Of a stretch of DNA of 64,000 nucleotides, positions 26,261 through 35,182 are shown piece by piece. The first letter of the stretch is position 1, and each line of letters starts with the position of its first letter. A program made the translations under genes and the position numbers. The stretch is from NCBI RefSeq assembly GCF_029227915.1, contig NC_079879.1, positions 4,340,001-4,404,000 on the forward strand, given 5' to 3'. The notes under the pieces were generated by a model. The model had not been told where the DNA came from, ran no database searches, and was given only the letters and a program-made list of their open reading frames with translations. Source of the DNA: Hydractinia symbiolongicarpus (taxonomy: Eukaryota > Cnidaria > Hydrozoa > Anthoathecata > Hydractiniidae).

Positions 26261-28707
26261 AAAACGTTATTAGCCTGTTGCCAAGTTATTTAGCCTCAAA
26301 GTTATATCTGCAATGCAATGACAATAATCACAATATTGTCAGTGGCGGCTGACGTAAATCCAACATTGATGAAGCTTTTAGCGCTAAAAATCCATGCAAA
26401 GTTGTACTTTTATAAAGTTAAAACCGTTATTTTGAAAGAAATGCAATATATCGAGTTGTACAATCCGTAGTGTGCGAAAATGTCACGAATTAAGGGGATG
26501 CGCATCGTAAGGTACACTCTTTCAACCGGAAAATAATACTCGGAACGCAGATAATAATAGAGACTTTCGGAGACAAGAAGGCGAACGAAGCAGCATGTGT
26601 TTTTTTTTTCACTTAAAAATAACGGCACTAGTTATGAAAACCGATTTCTTGAAGCCAATGAATCTGCTGCAATAAATTTTGTAAACTCACGGAAAACAAT
26701 AAACAAAAACAAACAATCTACAGAAACGAAAACAATTTATTAACTTTATCAAGATTTATAAAACAGCTTCAAGTTTTTGACAGAAAAACAATAACAACGC
26801 GGGATGAGGTTTCGCTTTCTTCTTTTTATCTCATGTATATATATAGTAAAGTCTTTAAATACATTAAAATCCAGTGCCTTTGAGAGACGATATTTTGAGC
26901 TAACTTTCTAAACTATAAATATATATCTTTTTGGGAATAGAGTGCTCAAAAAGTATTTACTAAATACAATATGATTGATACATGCTTGATAGAATTAATA
27001 AAGCCATGCAACTCTGTTTACTTTAAGGGTTATCTTCTGTTGGGGATTAGTAGTTCAGTCGGTAGAGTGTTCACTTCATATTCATATGGGTTCAATCCCA
27101 CATAATAGCTGTTCCTTATTGTACAGAAATTTAAAGGGTTTTGCAGCTCAAATGGAAGCTTTTTAGCACTCTAGAACCGTCATTTTGTCCCTTCTGGAAC
27201 AATTGACAGGGGAAATTTATTGCAATTAATGAGGCTAACCACATAAAATATAGATCACTACTTTTTGTGGCCAAGACAACAAAATTGAAGACACTGGTTT
27301 CCATTTGGAAAGTACAAATTGTACTTAACAATTTGCTCAAGGTTGCCCTCATACTTATGGCTTTTTTGGCCAGTTGACAAGCATACTAATCTACCATAGT
27401 GAACACAAAAGTTACGAAAAACACAAAATTTGATTAAGGTGTATTATGTGGTTTCACATTCTTAAAGGGTCATTCAAGAGTAGTTTTTACATATCATAAC
27501 TTAGCAATACCACATTATTGTAAGCTCATGAAACACAATGCAAAAACATAGGGTCGTAAAGAAAATGAAAAAGCCCTAATTTTTTTTTTATCTTTTTTAA
27601 ATATTACATTAACGGTTGCCACCATTATCGAACAAAAGTCCAATTGGTCATTTGTGACTTCACACGTCGTACCTAAGGTAACTTCTTGAACAATTTATTG
27701 CTATAGGTTTGAGTGTTGAAGAATTTAACATGTGAAAGTAGGTAAACAAAGTAGAATTTCCAGGTAAAGGCACCATTTGATAAAATAGTTCAGATTTAGA
27801 ACATATATCAGTAAAAAGACCCTAAAAGCAACAGTACAAAAGTTTTTAACCACAAATGAGCAAATACCTTAGAGAATAAAGAGGTATTTTCCCGTTAGTT
27901 TTGTATTGGTGACTTAAATTTATTTCCACGATGCAACAAAAAAAAGAATTAACTTGAGTTTTAGGAAATATTTAAAAATCGTGTAATAAAATTTAAAAAA
28001 AAGAGTTTTGTTAATCACTATGAATTGAATTTTCTTCTTCTGACTGTAGCTAGAAGTATCTAGCTAGCTAGTTAATGATTCGATTGAAGGATGACAACAA
28101 AAATAATTTTCCATGGTGGCCATAGGCACCAAAAAGTAATTTAGTTAGCTAGCTACATCGAACCAAAGAAAAAAACGTAAACATAACTTTCAAATCATCC
28201 ATACCTTCGCAACTCACTTTTCTTCTGCTGTATAAAAAGGATACCACAAACATGCCAACTCATGCTGATAATTTGGTACTAAAATCTTCTTTTTAATGAA
28301 GCCATAAATATAACACGTTTTTGCACATTATAAACGTTCAAATTAATATAATGTGTCTTTAAAAGGTATATACAAGCTTTCCAAATCCTAATATTAGGAG
28401 AAATAGCATGCCAGCCAAGCCAATTATTATCAGGATTGGTATAAACTATGTATGTATTTGTGTTAGGTCTGTAAAATACACGATAATTCAAATTAGCCGA
28501 TAGCCGTTTTCTGATTGCTTGAGTGTACTTCCCGGTCTTTCGCTTCCGGCAAACGGAAAATTTGGAAATAACGGGGCGGGGGGGTGGGGGAGGGTACGAA
28601 AGACGGAGGTAGGGGGTACAAAGCCTATTTATTGGAATTTTTTGCTAACATTTATAACAGCTGTTTGGTCCAAACTTACTTGTTCTATTAGACAAAAAAT
28701 AACCTAC
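26261..28707. other. Single-copy spacer between block A and block B
   Basis: This segment continues naturally from block A (more of the Helitron-like tail, GCCAAGTTATTTAGCC) and is missing from the A/B joins at 40938 and 53171, so it was probably deleted there. Contents: a tRNA-like element at 27041, TAGCTAGC runs near 28063 and 28147, and a G-rich, partly palindromic stretch at 28526-28620. Open frames (27131-27352 minus, 28279-28491 minus) are unrecognised. Confidence 0.5.
27041..27112 (+). repeat. tRNA-like sequence (SINE head or tRNA pseudogene)
   Basis: It contains a good pol III A box region (TAGTTCAGTCGGTAGAG) and B box (GGGTTCAATCCC) at about tRNA spacing. The anticodon and acceptor stems do not pair, so it is not a working tRNA gene. 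Confidence 0.6.
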
Positions 28708-28875
28708 CTTTTCTTGAAAAAATATCAGTCATATCTCCTTAAGCTGATTTTATATGATTTTTTTTCTGTCAAAATTTTGAAAATCTCAATAATTCTCTTG
28801 GTATACTTCGCGTAGCAAACGTGCTCCACGATTTCGCTTTGCTCGCTTCGCTCGCCAAGCTCAATTGCTTCGCAA

Positions 28876-28970
28876 AAACATCTTTCTCGCTTATATTAAA
28901 GAAAATTTTACACATCCACTTTTCCTGTCACAGAAAAACGGACACACCAGGTCAATATCTTTATTTGGGT
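28876..28970 (+). repeat. Helitron-like 3' part at the start of block B1
   Basis: AAAGAAAATTTT...CATCCACTTTTCCTGTCACAGA parallels the 3' region of the Helitron-like copies (AAAGAAAATTTC...ATCCACTTTGCCTGTTACAGA at 39856-39915). It then diverges before the terminus. Repeated at 41107 and 53340. Confidence 0.4.
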
Positions 28971-29142
28971 TTTGTCTTAAACGAACCTGGTCGTATTTTT
29001 CGACGTCAACGAATCGTTTTTATTAAAATTGATTTCCTCCTAAATTCGACCACTAATCGATGGCGATTCATTAAAATTTACATTAAAACAATACCACATA
29101 TTTGATATGAAATAATAATACTGAGCATGCACTTAAAATATC

Positions 29143-29337
29143 ATGACACCTAAATACGATAAACAAAAATATTTTTGTACTAATTTTCTAAAATTTCTTA
29201 GCCATTTGCCTCCCGACTTTAACATTATCGAGGAAGTTTCCCAAGACACTGTGATTCGCAAACTTATTCTACAAATTTTATCTCAAATTCTTCAACATTC
29301 ATCTGCGAATAATTTCTGTTTTGTTAACAATTTTTAG
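29143..29337 (+). CDS. Short ORF kept in all three B blocks, unknown
   Basis: A 64-codon ATG frame starting MTPKYDKQKYF, with no cysteine pattern, signal peptide or known domain. The same protein is encoded at 41376-41570 and 53609-53803. The third copy differs here by one synonymous change (a Leu codon), while just downstream that copy diverges with substitutions and indels. This is weak evidence for coding, since the short length and local similarity could also explain it. Confidence 0.25.
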   Translation: MTPKYDKQKYFCTNFLKFLSHLPPDFNIIEEVSQDTVIRKLILQILSQILQHSSANNFCFVNNF

Positions 29338-30373
29338 TGTTAAATAGTGTATTGATATTGCTGTATGAAATATGCAATTAAAATTTTTTCATTTCTCAAT
29401 GATGTACATTTCTTCTTCGATTTGTTTACATCGCGGGGGTATAATTCAATCTTATTGGAAAATTTTAATCGATTGACAATATAATAAAAAGAAATCCTTC
29501 GTTTGACAACAAGGTCGACGCTAATGAAGATTAGGCAATGTTCTATTTTTAGTAACATCCATTTGACGTTGATTGATTCGACCACATTGTTGGTATGATA
29601 CCTGCCTTTAAATTCAACAACAAGTCCAGCGGGTTAAAGGTTCTGGCCATTAGCAATAATTTCAAAAAGTACTGAACTTTAAAGTGAACTTCAGAACCGA
29701 GTAAATATATTGCATGTTTTAAAATTGTAAAATTCAATTCTCGATTATTATTATTATAAGTTTCAGTAATTTTTAGCTTAATTACATGCAATTATTTGTA
29801 AAGAAAAATAATAATAACGATACGGTTTTAAATTTTTAACCAATAAAACAAAAAAGCACAATGGCAACAATAAAGTTGTACCGATTTTCTCCTTGTTTCT
29901 AAGAAACAACATAGGAAATATGTTTCAAGGCAAATTCGACAGAATCAGAAATTTGTAATAAAGTGCAAAATACCACGCCCAGTGAAATATTAAAAACACT
30001 TGTATGACGAGGATGCACGATACATAGTATAAATAAGACAGTTACATTACAGATTTCCCACATAGTAGTATTTTAAAAAGAACTAAAATCTTTAGCCCGA
30101 TACTTTTGCAATTCCCCGTTCCCTCTATACGGCTAATTCGCAATGCATTATGGTAGTTGTATTCTACAGTTTTCCCTCCCAGAAGCGAGAGTTTGTAAAT
30201 AAATAACAGCATTCTTTTTATTGTGGCGATAATAACAAAAAGCCGTTATTGTTTGTGATAATTTTCAAATCTCCTCAAGAAAATCATTATCTCCCTTATC
30301 CAAAACCCGTGTTATTGATGTAAACATTTAAATATTGTTAGTTAGTGAGGTTTTAGGAGTGAAAGAAGTCGAA

Positions 30374-32062
30374 ATGGAAGTAATAAATAAGGATACAGAT
30401 TTAGATATAATTTTAAGCTCTACAGATCTTGGGCCTAGCTTTTCTCAAAGCTCTTGTGTGGTACCAAGACCTGTTTTTAAAGAATTAACAAATGCCGAGA
30501 GGGACGAAGAAGTGGAGGAAAGAACACACGAAGATATAAGTCAATGGTCAACTGATCTTGCAGCTATGCCTTCGATCACCCAGGAGAAAATTCACCAATA
30601 TTTAGTTCTTGGAAATAGCTGTGATAGCAAGCCGAAGGGTGCTACAAAGCATAAAATTCTTGGATACCAACTATTCAAGGAGAGCTACGTGAAGAAAGTG
30701 AGAGTTAAAAGTAATGTTATGGCTGAAAAATTAACTTTTCTTGTGAAATGTTTTGTAGCTGCTTCCATGAAAAGAGAAAAATATTCTGTTTATGTCCACC
30801 TGTGTCAAAGAAGTGGTGATATTTTGTATGCGAAATGTTTATGTAAAGCTGGAGCAGGAGGATGCTGTAAGCATGTCGCAGCAGTTCTATTTCAATTGGT
30901 TGAATACAAACAGTTGGACTTAAAAATTGTCCCTGATGACAAGACATGCACAGATTTGTTACAAAAATGGCATGTACCTGGAGAAAGTGCAAATTCTGCA
31001 CCAATAAAATTTTCTGCAATGGCATTCGAGAAAGCAGACCTTACGAAAGACACAAATGAAAGTCGCAAAAGACCGTTGGTCACAGGAAATAGAAAATTTT
31101 GTTCTACACCACTGTTTGCACATGAGCCCTCAACCGAAAAAGTCAAAAAATTAGCGACAGACTTATTTGAAATAGGGCAAGGAACTTCAATGGCATATTT
31201 ATTACAAGGAAATGACTATAAACCATCATCATTTTATGACACATCTATAAAAGAATTTAATTTTGAACAGACAAACAGTGAAACAGTTGAATTACGTCCG
31301 ACAGTTAATTTATTTTTGCAGGCTCTTGACTTTGAACCAGAAATAGCAGAGTTATCAGATGAGCAAAAGTCATTTGTAAACAATTTCATTCATGTCAATG
31401 CCGAACAAGTTCGAGACATAGAAAAATCCACATGTACTCAGTATAAATGTGATATGTGGTACACAGAAAGAAAGAAACGCATAACATCATCCAATTTTGG
31501 ATCTATTATAAATAGAAGAAAAAATATACATCCAAAAAGCATATTACAAAAATGTCTAAATAAAAATAAAAACTTTACATCAGAGGCCTGCAAATGGGGC
31601 TTAGAAAATGAAGTTAATGCTCTAAACTGGTATCAAACCGAGAAAAATATTGAAGTCGAAAAATGTGGTTTCGTTATTAATCCAAAATGGCCGTGGTTAG
31701 GTGCAAGTCCTGATGGCGCAACAACTTTGAATGGGAATGCTCGATTGATTGAGGTGAAGTGCCCATATTCAAAAAAGGATTGCTCTATTTCTGACGCATG
31801 CAAAGATAAAAATTTTTTTTTACAAATATCGAATGGCAAGCCAAAACTCAAAGAAAGACATAATTATTTTCACCAATGTCAAGGTGTGATGGCAGTAACA
31901 CAAGTCAATGAAATTGATTTTATTGTTTATACAAAAGTTGACCGACATGTGGAAACAATAGTTTTTCAAAAGGAAAAATGGAACAGAATTACTTTGCCTG
32001 AGCTAACACACTTTTATTTCACTTTCATGCACAGCAACATTACAGAACAACAGTGTGAGTAA
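30374..32062 (+). CDS. SWIM zinc finger / YqaJ-type exonuclease protein of ISL2EU, copy 1
   Basis: A 562-residue accessory protein of the transposon. The ATG at 30374 is chosen; the frame is open back to a TTG at 30335. A SWIM zinc finger lies near residues 140-180 (C155-x-C157, then C165-x-H167). A YqaJ-like nuclease domain of the PD-(D/E)xK fold fills residues ~360-550: R-x-T-x-S motif (~369), W-G-x-E-x-E (~411-413), GASPDG (D447), the catalytic IEVKCP (E460, K462) and YFHQCQG (Q501/Q503). YqaJ proteins of phages act as 5'-3' exonucleases in recombination; here the protein probably helps transposition or repair of transposon breaks, which is inference. AATAAA overlaps the stop (32062-32067). 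It converges on the transposase gene with an 88-bp gap containing a TA run. Confidence 0.88.
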   Translation: MEVINKDTDLDIILSSTDLGPSFSQSSCVVPRPVFKELTNAERDEEVEERTHEDISQWSTDLAAMPSITQEKIHQYLVLGNSCDSKPKGATKHKILGYQLFKESYVKKVRVKSNVMAEKLTFLVKCFVAASMKREKYSVYVHLCQRSGDILYAKCLCKAGAGGCCKHVAAVLFQLVEYKQLDLKIVPDDKTCTDLLQKWHVPGESANSAPIKFSAMAFEKADLTKDTNESRKRPLVTGNRKFCSTPLFAHEPSTEKVKKLATDLFEIGQGTSMAYLLQGNDYKPSSFYDTSIKEFNFEQTNSETVELRPTVNLFLQALDFEPEIAELSDEQKSFVNNFIHVNAEQVRDIEKSTCTQYKCDMWYTERKKRITSSNFGSIINRRKNIHPKSILQKCLNKNKNFTSEACKWGLENEVNALNWYQTEKNIEVEKCGFVINPKWPWLGASPDGATTLNGNARLIEVKCPYSKKDCSISDACKDKNFFLQISNGKPKLKERHNYFHQCQGVMAVTQVNEIDFIVYTKVDRHVETIVFQKEKWNRITLPELTHFYFTFMHSNITEQQCE

Positions 32063-32150
32063 ATAAAATTGTTTCCTCACAATATTGTTTTGTCTTTATA
32101 TTTCATGATCTAGTATATATATATATATAGTGTACGAAAGTTTATAATTT

Positions 32151-33722
32151 TTAGTCATTCGTATTTACATCTGGTACCAACTGTGGTAAAAAATTAACTA
32201 AATAACAACAAATAACCCATATCTTATTGAGTTCAGCAGCCATTGATAGTTTGAAAACTGTTTGTAAAATTCGGTAATTTTTTATACGTTCGATTGCTCG
32301 TTCGACATGTACACGTACAGATGCTATTCTTCTAGTTTCGTTTTCCTCTAATAAACTTAGCTGAGGTTTTCCATCTAAAAATGGTGGAATATTTAATGTT
32401 ACTCCATCAGGTAAATCTTCCTCGAGCTCAAATCCTCTATCAGCCATCACAGAATCCCCAGGCTCTAGCAAATCGTATATACCACTATCTTTTGTTATTC
32501 GTTTATCCGAAAAGCGTCCACCATACAAATCAGAGACAAATGTCACTGATCCATCAGGAGCTATTCCGACTAATCCTTTTGCTGTATTATGGTGTTTGTA
32601 ATTTGAAAAGGTACTGGACTGTGTGCGATATGACGTAGGCATTTCCACAAATACTTCTGTACAATCTAATATGACACGGGTATTTGGGTAACTTTTTTGA
32701 AAACATTTCGGCATTCTATTTTGTACTGTTTCTTTTGAAGCCCATATTGGAAGCATACGGAATTGTGAATGTAAAAAATCTGTCCATGTAATCAATATTC
32801 TGCTTATGTGACTTGTCGACATATTAAATCGAACAGCCATATCTTCTAACAAAAGTCCACATCGAATTCGAACCAGTATCATAAAGAATTCTTCTTCTGC
32901 GCTCAATGATCGTGATCGGCCTCGTTTTGTAGAGTTTATATTTTTTGTATTTTCAGTGTTAGTATTTGAACCCCAATATATTAGTTTATTTGCAGCTGGT
33001 TGTAAATATTCTAAAACTGCTTTGAATAATTTATAAGATTCGAATCCGGTATAAAACTTAAAGTGTGCTTCATTGTGTTTAAACCGGTCAATTGAAAATG
33101 CTATGTCACTTATAGTGGCTTGTTGTTTTTCAATAGTTTGATCAAGTTCCTTTTCATGAATTCTCATACAACTAATTTCGGCTCTCAATTTTTCCAACTC
33201 TTGTTTTAACTCTTCCTCCACAGATAATTCTGCAGCAATGTCATTTGTCGTAGCCCTCACAGGAGAAAATAGTTGCAATTTACAGTTTGTACTGTTGAGA
33301 GTTTTTCTTGGTTTGCTAGCTGTTGGTTTGATAGTTTTTGGGACTATTGTGGGAACATTGTTCATATATGTCTTCTTTCCACCAGTGAAATGAACAGAGC
33401 AAACTCTATGCGATGTAGAAGGTACAAAATCCTTTCTACTGATCATAAAAAGCCATTTCTTTCGAAGCTCTGAGTCTTTAGGAATGACATAAAAAGATAA
33501 GTCTGGATTCTTCTTTGAGTTGTTTTGACAGAGAGGTACACAGCAAGTTATCCCTCCTCCTTTACTTTTAGCTTGCAATAAAAAGCTTGAACTTGATGAA
33601 AAGTTTGAGCCAATGCTTGCAGGAGAGCCCAAGTTTTGAAAAAAACTGTTGTCTTGATTAGAATTTTGTATATCGCTTTGGTTTTGAGTAGAATTAAGGA
33701 TGAAGTGTACTTGTTCGGCCAT
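32151..33722 (-). CDS. THAP-domain DDE transposase of ISL2EU, copy 1
   Basis: A 523-residue transposase. The start chosen is the ATG at 33722 (context AAAATGG). The frame continues upstream through the TIR into flanking DNA to 33839, which cannot be the native start. An N-terminal THAP DNA-binding domain has Zn ligands C61, C65, C108 and H111 and the NVPTIVP box (~122-128). A coiled coil follows (~167-206), then a helix-turn-helix (~272-311) with LLEDMAVRFNMSTSHISRIL, and a DDE_4-type catalytic core: D353 in VILDCTEV, D428 in SVMADRGF, E474 in HVERAIERIKNYRIL. All three catalytic residues and zinc ligands are present. It should bind the TIRs and cut and rejoin the element. No frameshift seen. 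Confidence 0.92.
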   Translation of the reverse strand: MAEQVHFILNSTQNQSDIQNSNQDNSFFQNLGSPASIGSNFSSSSSFLLQAKSKGGGITCCVPLCQNNSKKNPDLSFYVIPKDSELRKKWLFMISRKDFVPSTSHRVCSVHFTGGKKTYMNNVPTIVPKTIKPTASKPRKTLNSTNCKLQLFSPVRATTNDIAAELSVEEELKQELEKLRAEISCMRIHEKELDQTIEKQQATISDIAFSIDRFKHNEAHFKFYTGFESYKLFKAVLEYLQPAANKLIYWGSNTNTENTKNINSTKRGRSRSLSAEEEFFMILVRIRCGLLLEDMAVRFNMSTSHISRILITWTDFLHSQFRMLPIWASKETVQNRMPKCFQKSYPNTRVILDCTEVFVEMPTSYRTQSSTFSNYKHHNTAKGLVGIAPDGSVTFVSDLYGGRFSDKRITKDSGIYDLLEPGDSVMADRGFELEEDLPDGVTLNIPPFLDGKPQLSLLEENETRRIASVRVHVERAIERIKNYRILQTVFKLSMAAELNKIWVICCYLVNFLPQLVPDVNTND

Positions 33723-34660
33723 TTTTGTTACTACGAATGGTTTGTTTACGTTTTCGCGGAATACAACTACCATAATGCATTGCGAATTAGCCGTATAGAG
33801 GGAACGGGGAATTACTATACAAAATTTTGAATAGTCCATGATAAAAAAAGTTATTATATAAAATTTAATGATTCAAGTATAATAACTTCTCAATAAGGTA
33901 TGAACTTCTTGTTCAATATTTATTCGATCAGCAATTAGCATGTGAATATTTCTGTATTTAGGCGTTTTATTCATTTACTCGTTTTATTCATTTACTCGTT
34001 TACTTATAGGCGTTTTATTCATTTATTTTATTTACTCATACTCCCTTGCTCAATATTTTTGATTATGCTAATTTACTTTCCTGGAACATCAACAAGGAAC
34101 TTTTTAGAAATAAAAATATATTCCAAAGCGTAGAGATTCCTGTAATAGGTCTCATAATGGGTCACTGTTCTTATTATCTTATTGTTAAAAGTCGTACTAG
34201 CTTGCTTCCCAGGAACTCAGATATGAGTTCTATAGATTCCAGTACTTTGGATACCGTTAATTTAAAGCATAGAGTCTCTGCCTTCCCTCTGTCTCTAACC
34301 ATCGGGCATTATTGAAGAGGCTATCTCACTTGGCGATAATCAAGCGATAAAGTCATTACAACCTATTATCAGTTTTAAGCTAAATAACTTGAAAAGAGAG
34401 TGGTGACGTCGGCGTTTTTCACTACGTTGGTAACTAGCACCAACTTTTAACTTATAAAATGCTCACATTCATCTTGTAAATATGCTAATAAATATCTTTT
34501 CATAATATACATTATACATATTTGATTCTAAATTTTCTTCAAGACAAAGTGTTTGCCAAAAAAGTATATAAACTATTTGCTTTTTTTAAAAAATATTGTC
34601 ACATTTTCACAGAAGTTATCCATTTAGTCAGATATTGTAGGATTTGGGAAGGTAGAAACG

Positions 34661-35182
34661 TTACATTGGATCGACGCCATAACTGTACACACATCGTTTT
34701 CTACCGAACAGTTTTGAACACTTCAACATTGAGTAACAGCCACAGTCACTGTCTCTTTCACATTCTCTGAACAACATTTTGCAATGACGTAGCGAGTACT
34801 TGACATTTTCTTTGGTCATTTTCACCTATATAATAATTATCATGATGGTCAAATTGAAAAAAAGAGACAAAAATACACTGTCGTCATCTTTATTAAGTGT
34901 TCTTGCCATAAAATGCTTACATGTAGGTAAGTTACTTTCTACACTTTATTTATGCGGTTTCTTTTATTTATGGGATTGTTTTAATGGACCCTTAGTACGT
35001 TTTAATGTCTCTTTCAACAGGACCTTTTTTAACTAACCTTCATTTAAATCAGAACTTCAATATACTAAATATAATTTAACTCTTACCGTAATATCTTCCT
35101 TGGAATCTGAAATGGGTGGGTTCTTGACAGCATGTGATTTGTTTGCTAGGAAACACCACGTATATGCGGTGAGAAGAACCAT
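34661..35182 (-). CDS. Secreted six-cysteine peptide precursor, copy 2 (two exons)
   Basis: Same structure as the gene at 21139-21669. Exon 1 is 35182-35087 (32 codons, signal-peptide-like start), donor GTAAGAG. Exon 2 is 34825-34661 (54 codons plus TAA), acceptor TATTATATAG. All six cysteines and both splice sites are kept. Against copy 1, exon 1 has two changes (one Val to Ala, one synonymous). Exon 2 has three base changes, all in the last inter-cysteine loop and changing two residues (Ser to Gly, Asp to Lys). The 261-bp intron has about a dozen substitutions plus two indels, so the exons are better conserved than the intron. Function unknown; likely extracellular. Confidence 0.65.

Larger units (their letters stand above)
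30114..33809. mobile_element. ISL2EU DNA transposon, complete, copy 1
   Basis: A 3,696-bp element with perfect terminal inverted repeats of about 51 bp beginning CCCCGTTCCCTCTATACGGC. It carries two convergent genes, a SWIM/YqaJ protein (+) and a THAP/DDE transposase (-); that pairing is the mark of the ISL2EU superfamily as I recall it. It is flanked by AATT on both sides (30110-30113, 33810-33813). Block B3 has the empty site GCAATTACTA at 55346-55355, with one AATT. If the element is taken to start with T and end with A, the duplication is the 2-bp AT I recall for this superfamily. Both genes are open, so it looks recently active. Confidence 0.9.

Noticed and set aside
27041-27112. Functional tRNA gene
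   Set aside because: A and B boxes are present, but the acceptor and anticodon stems do not form.
30335-30373. Extended start of the YqaJ protein at 30335
   Set aside because: That codon is TTG. In a eukaryotic element the ATG at 30374 is the better start.
30717-31851. Minus-strand ORFs of 72-102 codons inside the YqaJ gene and plus-strand ones inside the transposase gene
   Set aside because: Shadows of the two real ISL2EU genes, with no domains of their own.
34046-34315. 89-codon plus ORF in B1/B2, also open in B3 (55518-55787)
   Set aside because: It starts with TTG, and many amino-acid changes between B1 and B3 argue against selection on the protein.
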